64,000 nucleotides of DNA from Nageia nagi (taxonomy: Eukaryota; Pinophyta): assembly GCA_050084985.1 (NCBI GenBank), contig JBITNC010000002.1:16864001-16928000 (forward strand), in the 5' to 3' direction. Both the position numbers and the translations under genes were made by a program. This document shows positions 56,169 to 64,000 of the stretch, one piece after another (the first letter of the stretch is position 1; each line of letters opens with the position of its first letter). The notes under the pieces are model-generated. The model ran no database searches and had not been told where the DNA came from. It saw only the letters and a program-made list of their open reading frames with translations.

Positions 56169-57936
56169 GTGACTTTTGAAAGTAGTTTACTCTTAAGAAA
56201 ATTGATTTTAACTTCATTTACCCAATGAAGTTATAGATGAGATAAAAAAGATGTAGAAGGGTTCTTGTCATGGTATAGAAATATTATTCTTATGACGTAT
56301 TTTTTGTCACTTAAATTAATATATATAAATTTAAATGTTGTTTGGCCAAATATTTTGAATAGTTGATGATTATTGATGTAACAAAAACATCAATTACCTT
56401 AAAAAAAGGTTATTATTTAGTTGATGTGGTCAAAGGAGTCGATTTCAAAAGTCTTTTTTGTCCCTTTGATAATTGCCTTTTCTTACTTGATGTGAATTAT
56501 GGTATAGTGGTTGAGCCATCTAGCTTAGAATAATACCTTATATACATAGGATAGAGTCTTTTAATGTCCTTTTAAATCCATTAGTTTGTAGGACATATAA
56601 AAGTTTGACCAAAAGTAAATATATATTAAGTATTTAAATGTTTGCTTCTTATGTATAAAGAAAAATATTGAACAATGCACAAATATTCCAAGAAAACAAC
56701 AATACTGCAAAGGATAATGGGTTTTATTTGGGTCAATGGTTAGCTAACAATGTTAATAAAATATTTAAGAATGTTATGTCAATTCGACTAACATTATTTA
56801 TGAGCTATTGGTGCCAATAAAATCATACTTTTGGATTTTTTTTTTTTTATATCAAATTTAGGTTGGTAAGCCAAAATTTTTGTTGATAGATATAATATAG
56901 TGTTTTGTGTAAAAGTGTAAACTTTAACGTACTATAAGTTTATCATATAGTTGTTAATAATGTTTCTTTAATTTTTTTTTTTTTACATGATTTTTCACAT
57001 AGATTTTAATAGTGTAGTTGACTTTTGAAAATAGTTTACTCTTAAGAAAATTGATGTCAACTTGATCCAAGAATGAAGGTGTAGATTAGATACAAATAAG
57101 GGGTAGAAGGGAGAAAATGATAATTAACAATCTTTCTTGTCATGGCAAAGAGATATTATTGTTATGACATATTATCTTGCCACCTAAATTGATATGCATA
57201 AATTTAAATGTTGTTTGGCCAGCCTTTTAGAATAGTTGATGATTATTGGTGTAACAAATGCATCAATTACCCTAAAAAAGGTTATTGGTTTGGTTGATGT
57301 GGTCAAATGAGTGAACTTCAAAAGTTTTTCTTATCCCTTTAACAATTGCCTTTTCTTGCTTGATGTGAATAGTGTTATAGTGGTTGAGCCATATGGCCTA
57401 GAACAACACCTTATAGATAAGATAGAGTCTTTTAATGTCCTTTTAAACCTATTGGTTTGTAGGCCATATAAAAGTTTGTTCAAAAGTAAATATATATTGA
57501 TTGAGTATTTAAATGATTTCATTTTATAGAAAGAAAAATATTGAATAGTGGACAAATGCACAATCGTTCCAAGAAAAATAAGAAGATTTAGAAGGATAAT
57601 GGGTTTTATTTAGGTTAATGGGTAGCTAACAATGTTAATAAAATATATAAGAATGTTATGTTAATTTGACAAATAATGTTTATAAGCTATTAGTGCTAGT
57701 AAAACTATACTTTTGGACATTTTTTTAGTAAATTTAGAAGGTTGGGAAGCCAAATTCTTTTGTTGATAAACATAAGATAACACATGATTTTTATCAAAAC
57801 ATTAACTTGTTTTTAGATAGTGTTTTATGTGAAAGTCCAACCTTTAAAGTAGTATAAGTTTTTAATACAATTGTTTATAATGTTCATGATTTTTAAAAGT
57901 TTACATGAATTTTCACATATATATCAATAGTGTACT
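56169..57936. repeat. Diverged tandem duplication of ~850-920 bp
   Basis: 56169-57017 and 57018-57936 align end to end. Shared landmarks: gacttttgaaaatagtttac, tttaaatgttgtttggcca, gatagagtcttttaatgtcc, gggttttattt and ttttcacatagattttaata. Identity is about 85 % with several indels (the second copy carries extra sequence near 57780). Neither copy encodes a recognisable protein, and no terminal repeats were seen. Confidence 0.8.
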
Positions 57937-58189
57937 TGATTACAATAGTTTATTATCCTTTTTTGGAACTTGGTAATTCTTACTAGAATATTAGGTGTTT
58001 ACTTGATTAAAATATGTATTTAAAATGGAAAAATGTTGTGTAACACATGATAATTGATCATGAGTTTTATCATTGTATTACTAATAATGCCACCAAGGAA
58101 GGTATAATAAATGAAAAAAGAGTGATTTGGTGTATTATAAACATTTGATTATACATATGTATTTCATTCATTAGTAAAAGGAAAATCCT

Positions 58190-58565
58190 AAGGATCTTTG
58201 AAAGAAGTTGGAAAAGAGATTTGATAAGGGAACCCATTGGAAGATTAACACAATCAAGGATGAGTTTATTTCATTGAGAATGTAAGAATTTGATTATATT
58301 GATGTTCTCTTTCAAAGAACTACAAATCTTCAAAATCTAATTTTTGATATCAATGCACTTGAAACTCTTGAAAAGATATTGTGAAAAAAACCTTGCATAC
58401 TTCGCCACCTGAATTTAATGATCATAGTTCTTCTATTCTTGTGGGTTTTGAAAGTGGTTATATTAAGGAGGTTCCTTCTTTGGAGAGAATTTATTGCAAA
58501 AAGAGGTCGATAGTAAGGAGTCTCTTGATAGAAAAAGTAAAGCTCTTTTTTTTTAAAGGAGTGTA
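58190..58565 (+). pseudogene. Possible Copia gag (UBN2-like) remnant
   Basis: Plus-strand frames give LKKLEKRFDKGTHWKINTIK-like text, then TNLQNLIFDINALETLEKIL, then FNDHSSSILVGFESGYIKEV and PSLERI. The spacing (tool-like basic start, LPPEF-type block as SPPEFND, then SLERI) recalls Copia gag of the UBN2 type. It is broken by stops, lacks a zinc knuckle and stands alone. The assignment is tentative. Confidence 0.35.
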
Positions 58566-61500
58566 AACAAAGGAATGAAGACAAAGAGAAGTGGAAGGAT
58601 AATTAATAAGGTCAAAGGTACTAGGAATTACAATTGAATAAATAGCAAGAGACTAAGGAAGAAGTCCTTAAAGAAGAGAGATGACTATGATAAATAAACA
58701 AATTCGTAAAAGCTTCTTATGATGAAGTTGGCTGCTTGTAGCCCATGGCCAAGCAAATAGATAAATAAAGTATTGATCAATTTGGCAACAACATCAAGGT
58801 TGATGCTATGCAGATTATTATTTAGGGTAATATATATATGATGAAGAATTAATAAAAGAAGAAATAAGGTTGACATAAGATACTAGAGATCTCTAGATAT
58901 AGAAGTTTTAATTCATCAAGAGTTAAGAAATAGTGATAGAAACCTAGAAAAGTAGAGTTTTCGCTAATGTAAGAATTAAGTTACAATATAAGAGGGACCA
59001 TTGTATAAGAAGTTCAAAACTCTACTCTTGTTGTTACTCAACAAGCTATAACTATTACATCAAAAGATAATAAGTTCAACGTCCAAAATGTTAAAGAGAA
59101 AATAATCTACGTCTAGAGAATGAAATGATGACGATGATGATAATAATAGAGAAGAGAGAAAGAAGAAAATGTAAAAAGAACATGTTGCTCCTCCATATGC
59201 TCAAGAAGAAAAAACTAAAGTCTCATTTTTCTCCCTCATGGCCAATAGTTCCAACATAACCTCTAGTACGAAGATCAAGGCATAAAGATATTAATTTAGA
59301 TGCATATATATAGATCATAAAAGATTTGCCTAAATAGGAGGATGAAGAAGAAATGCCAAGTATGTAAATAGGAACTAAGATTTAACCCAAATAGATTATC
59401 ACTCTTGTAAACATGGATTCCTTTGGAAAGAAAATGAATATAAAAAAGATCTCTTCTAGAACATGAACCCCATAAAAGAAGTTAGACTCAATAATTAATA
59501 CACTAGATATTACTATATGTTGAATTAGAGTATAGGGATGATGATTTATGATCCATCGAAAAAAGGATATAAAAGATAAATTTAACAAATACAAAAAACA
59601 TATTACACATATTAAGGTATAATAAAAAAATAAAAAGAGATAAAAAAGGGCATATAAACATCTTTATCATCCATTCACCTAGAAAACCTAAAGCTACACA
59701 TAGCACAAGGCATAAATTTACAAGAAACTATTGACATTTTTATTTCTAAAAAAATTGATTCTATTTAAAGATTATATTGATTCTTTCAATTCTTTATTTG
59801 CTATTAGGAATGAGATAAAGGACCATGAACATAAAATTAATATGATGGTTAGGGCATAGGCTCCACATTTTGACAATATCATCAATCTAAAGTAAGGATG
59901 TGATAATAAGTAATAAAAAGATGAAATAAAATAAAATCTACAATGAGTGCTCAATATAAAGAAACTAAAATTATTAAAACGGTTGATGAAATATATCAAA
60001 AACTATATACATATAATATGAGTTTAAAGATTTGGGAAATGATAAATTATTTAGACCCAAAGAAACTATATTTGTTCAAGTAAAGTAGATACTATAAGAT
60101 TAGTTATAAATTAAAGGTGTAAATATAGTAAAGGATTCAATTGACAATTGCTCCATATTTAGAGTGTTAAATTAAGGTTGAGATAACTTAGATATTGATG
60201 ATTTTCTAATGTCTATTTTTTATTACCAAGGAGCCCTAAGGAGTGGTCTCTATAGAGTAAAATCCTTCAATGCAAATAACATCAATAAAAAAATTATAAT
60301 AAACAACTTCTCTATCATGAATATTATTTTATCCATTACTGGTTTTTTCATGTCCTCATATATAGGTGTTTCATTCCATTCCCCTTGTTCATTGATAGTC
60401 CATTCCATCCCATTTGTGGTTATCGTAGCTATAAATGATAGCTATTTATAACTACCGAGGAGTGATATAAATAGGGTTTCTAAATTTCTATTTGTAAGGA
60501 GAAGGTTTTAGAGGAGAAAAACATATTGTATATAGGTTTTTGTGAAGCAAAAGGAAAAAAACCTTAGATTTTATAAACCTTAAATTTTATATACCTTTAT
60601 GAATTATTAAAATTTATTTTTAAGATTTCCAATTATTTTGTAATAATAGTATAGTATTTTATTTAACTGAATATTTTTAATTTATCCAATATTTATAGTT
60701 AATTTTAGAGGTCTATATACATGTTGATTATTTTCTAAATTAAATGGAGAACATAATTTTAATATCTTAATTTAAATTTTCTTAAAGCATTGTAGATTGG
60801 AATCATAAAATAAATCTAACATGTAGTATGAGAACCATCTCATTAAAAAGGAGGGTTTTATAACCCCTTGGTGCTTGGCTTTCTTTGAAAATAAAAAATA
60901 ATAATAGACTATAAGATAAGGAGTTTACACTTGAGTTTGATTTTTTTTTTTTTAATCCCATTATCTATCTTAGATTATAAGTGTAAGAGTTTTTTCTTGA
61001 TTTTAATTTGATTTCAAATTTTTTTTGTTCTTTATCTTATATTATAAAGGAAGAGATTTTTATTTTATTTTAATTTTTTAATCTATTTTAGCTTGTATGA
61101 AAAGGGGTTTTGCAAATAGTTTATTTTGGTGGGTAAGTCATTTACATATAAATTATAGGCCATACTTGTATTGGAATCTTAAGTCCTCATCTTTTATATA
61201 AACGTTAGGGTTAACCCTTTGGTGATGAAAGTTTTTGAAGAGTTATGGTTGATGTTATGCTTTTTTATTTTGTTGAGAACTTTATATTCTACAAATGAGT
61301 ATGACCCTTTTTTATAGTTTTTAGTATTGGTTATTCTCACTCTTCTTATATTTTATTTATTTAAAGAGAGAGAATTATAGACCTTTATCTACATTGTTTT
61401 AACCTAATTTATTTCACAACTTTTATTTTGCTACCATGGTGGGAAAATGAGAAGGAGGGAAATATAGCTCATGATTATATTTAAAATACACTTGGGATGT

Positions 61501-61689
61501 TATAATTTTTATTTGAAGTAACATATATATAAGATATTAAAGTCATTTGTAATGATATTTAGATTAAGATGTAGGTGCTGTAATCTTCTTATTTAATGGG
61601 ATGTAATATATAAAGGTGATATACTTTATGAAGGAATTTTTTTTTTTGAATAGTTTATTTTTTTTAGAAAAGAATAGTTCATATGCTTA
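58566..61689. other. AT-rich intergenic DNA
   Basis: No gene or repeat family recognised on either strand in these 3.1 kb. The stretch 58900-59400 on the plus strand is purine-rich, with short open frames that could be remains of the gag-like element upstream. 60560-61100 is low-complexity AT. Confidence 0.45.
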
Positions 61690-63250
61690 GGTCAAGCATG
61701 TAATTTCTTAAGATGCATGATATTGATTAGATTAGCTTCCTTGACATCTTCTAAACTTGTTAACCTATACATTGTTAAACCATATTTTATGTGACAATGC
61801 AAGATCTAAGTTAGTTTGAGGTAATATTTGCCTCTATTGTGCATTCTTAATTTGTGTTATTCTAATTTTATTTTAAGACCAACTCACCTACTTGAAACTC
61901 TCATTCATTTTGTTGTTGTTGTATGTGCTTTTCATCTTTCCTTAGTAAACTTATAGGTGTTTAATAACATTCATTTTATATTAATCTAGGAGTTCTAAAT
62001 GGGCATGATGATTTTAGAAATATTCTTCCTCATATATAAACTCGATATTATTGGAAATAAAATTTTAAGCCTTAGTGGCATATTTTCACCATATTTTCCT
62101 CAATTCCATATACTAGCGAATATGGCATTGCTTTAACAGGTGGACTATGTTTGTTCCATATGTCCAAAGTGCCATTAAAATTTAAAGGTGATAATCTCTT
62201 TTGATTTCATTAAATACTTAAAAAGAAAAATATTTAATTTTTTATTTGATGCCTCAATGGTCTGTTACGTTATGTGTAGCAGTGTATTAAGAGGTTATGT
62301 TGGATATTTCATTTTTCACAAATGTTTTTGATATCTTTAGTTTTTAAAGGTATTCCTTTATTGAAAATAAATCTTTATAGTATTTTGAAGTGATAAATAA
62401 TATGTTGCAAGATAAATTTGGTAATATTAAAATTGATTATATTAATTAAAGATGTAACTTCCATCCATTTTCTTAAGATATTTAGTAGTTATGATGACAT
62501 AGATATGGACATTGGAGGATGTTGGGTTGATTTTATGAATTATAGCTAGTATCATTTATTCTTATTTATGAAAAGATCCATATGAATTGGATAGTTTAGA
62601 GTGCTTGGGATGAAATGTGGGTGAGGTTGGTAAATTCTTAACAATAGATTTCAAGGTGGGCTCATAGTAACCTATTTTGAGTATTCTTTTTTTGTGATTG
62701 ACATGAAATTTAAGTATCCATAACATAATCTTTAAATATTTTTTTAGATGATTCTTATGGGTTAAGAAAATATAAGACTATATCTAATATATTTTACAAT
62801 ATAATATACCTTCTAGTAATATAAGTCAAGTTGCTTTTTGTTTAAAGGTTTGATGTCCACTTTTATTTAATGTGGAGAAAGATTTTCATTTTTAAGAAAT
62901 TCTTTGATTTGGAGGAACCATGGATTTAGAGTTTCTATTTCTATAGATAGAACATCTAGTGGATTAGGGTGATATATAGAATAATTATCTGAATTTTGAG
63001 TATATTTAATTATTTCTTGATAATCAACTTTCATAGAGAGGAGAGATCTCAATGATGCCATTGTATCTACAAAATAATTGTTGTTATAGAGAGTGACTTC
63101 AATATCATAGTTATTGAATGTCATAAGTAACTCATCAATGATTTCTTTATGGAATTTATGTCTTTTATTTTTAAATTGATAACTTTCATTTACTTTTGTA
63201 TTTTTTATTGAATGTTATCAATGGATGAATTTATTATCAACATGCGAAGA
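61690..63250 (-). pseudogene. Ty3/Gypsy Tat/Ogre-like RNase H-integrase remnant
   Basis: Minus-strand order from 63200 down: QFKNKRHKFHKEIIDELLMT, FNNYDIEV and NYFVDTMASLRSLLS (RNase H end, where active elements read ADALASLAS-like); WMEVTSL, NITKFILQHIIYHFKIL (integrase core, where WAEAIPL and HIIYRFG are usual); a decayed PYSLVYGIEE; EFQVGELVLK (post-integrase block); and a C-terminus ending LKKLHA near 61690. The catalytic Asp and Glu cannot be traced and frames shift many times. Lineage is judged from the DTMASL and FQVGELVLK blocks. No LTRs were identified. Confidence 0.62.
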
Positions 63251-64000
63251 TAAAAAGGTATATTTCTTTTGGGATGGATTAGCAAGGGGGAGGATGTTAG
63301 ATATTTTATGATGGAATCAAATGATTATTGGCAATCATTGTTCCATTCAAAAGAGACTCATATTTTGAGAAAATTTCAAAATTATTTACATTTATTTAAG
63401 ATTTATGCAAAAATATTTGAATGAATTGTATTATTTCTTATATTGTTTTGATTTCTTTAAGATTTGAAGGACAGGCTTGTAGAAATGAAAAATCAACAAC
63501 TCATCACATATTAGACTTTACCAATCTTAAAAATTATTAAACATCCTAAAAAATGTTAAAATACTAACAAATATATACTCAAATTAAAAAATCTCACCTA
63601 AAAGTACTTTCAAAATTTTAAAAATATATGTAACAATATCCTATTTGTATAATACACAATTAGTGCCTTATTGCCTAATCAATTTGCACTATAAATGATT
63701 TTAATTACTATTTGATAAAGGAAAATATTCAAAGTAATATAATTACATTAGCACTTACATGCTAATATTCTTTGATCATATTATGTACCTAACACTTTGT
63801 TGATCACCTTATGAATCTATAACACAACATGATAGATTTTATGGCTCAAATCTATTTTATAATTGAATATTCCATAAAATATATTCAAAATACTTTAAGA
63901 ATATTTTTACTATCTTAAAATATTCATTCAATTTCTCATATCAATTTTACACCATTAGAATAATTTTAGAGAATGTTTGTTTATTAGATTGCATCATCAA
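63251..64000. other. AT-rich intergenic DNA, possibly more of the Gypsy element
   Basis: If the Gypsy remnant extends upstream, its reverse transcriptase would lie here, but no FADD-type or other motif could be read. Nothing else recognised. Confidence 0.4.

Overview
This window is AT-rich nuclear DNA of a seed plant. The evidence is plant-type Copia and chromovirus-type Ty3/Gypsy retroelements primed by initiator tRNA-Met, a Pack-type CACTA element, plant PPR-gene fragments and one plant D-type cyclin gene with five introns. A gymnosperm is my best guess, from the style of the PPR fragments and the repeat load, but the window does not prove it. I see no bacterial, organellar, CRISPR, rRNA or convincing tRNA features.

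Layout. 1-9041: intergenic DNA with a degenerate ~50-bp tandem repeat (about 1299-1615) and a clean 14-bp satellite that occurs in both orientations (7266-7531 and 7761-7872). 9042-30745: a three-level nest of LTR retrotransposons. The outer element, C (minus strand, Ty3/Gypsy-like gag-protease only, 1.6-kb LTRs, TSD gtaca), contains Copia element B1 (plus strand, TSD gtttt). B1 carries Copia element A1 (plus strand, TSD attac/gttac) inside its own 5' LTR. LTR divergence falls in the same order: C about 10 %, B1 about 7 %, A1 about 1.5 %. 30751-35409: decayed remnants of an L1 LINE (endonuclease part) and a chromodomain Ty3/Gypsy element. 35415-44007: A2, a second full-length copy of family A on the minus strand (TSD ggatc). 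44570-48117: B2, an internally deleted family-B copy (minus strand, TSD aatta). 48931-50261: a non-autonomous CACTA transposon (TSD cat) carrying a PPR-gene fragment, with further PPR fragments to about 51990.

53052-54716: the only apparently intact host gene. It is a six-exon D-type cyclin of 354 residues with all splice sites canonical and two E2F-like sites upstream. It lacks the LxCxE Rb-binding motif, and by alignment from memory it also lacks the Lys/Glu pair through which cyclins contact their CDK.

54830-64000: intergenic DNA with a LINE ORF1 (DUF4283-like) remnant, a tandem duplication of about 850 bp (56169-57936), a weak Copia gag remnant and a decayed Tat/Ogre-like Ty3/Gypsy RNase H-integrase region (61690-63250).

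None of the transposable elements encodes an intact polyprotein. Gene-fragment capture recurs: PPR-derived sequence lies in the CACTA element and, in sense orientation, in the long untranslated leaders of both family-A copies. LTR boundaries come from matching the two ends of each element by eye; divergence figures are eyeball estimates.
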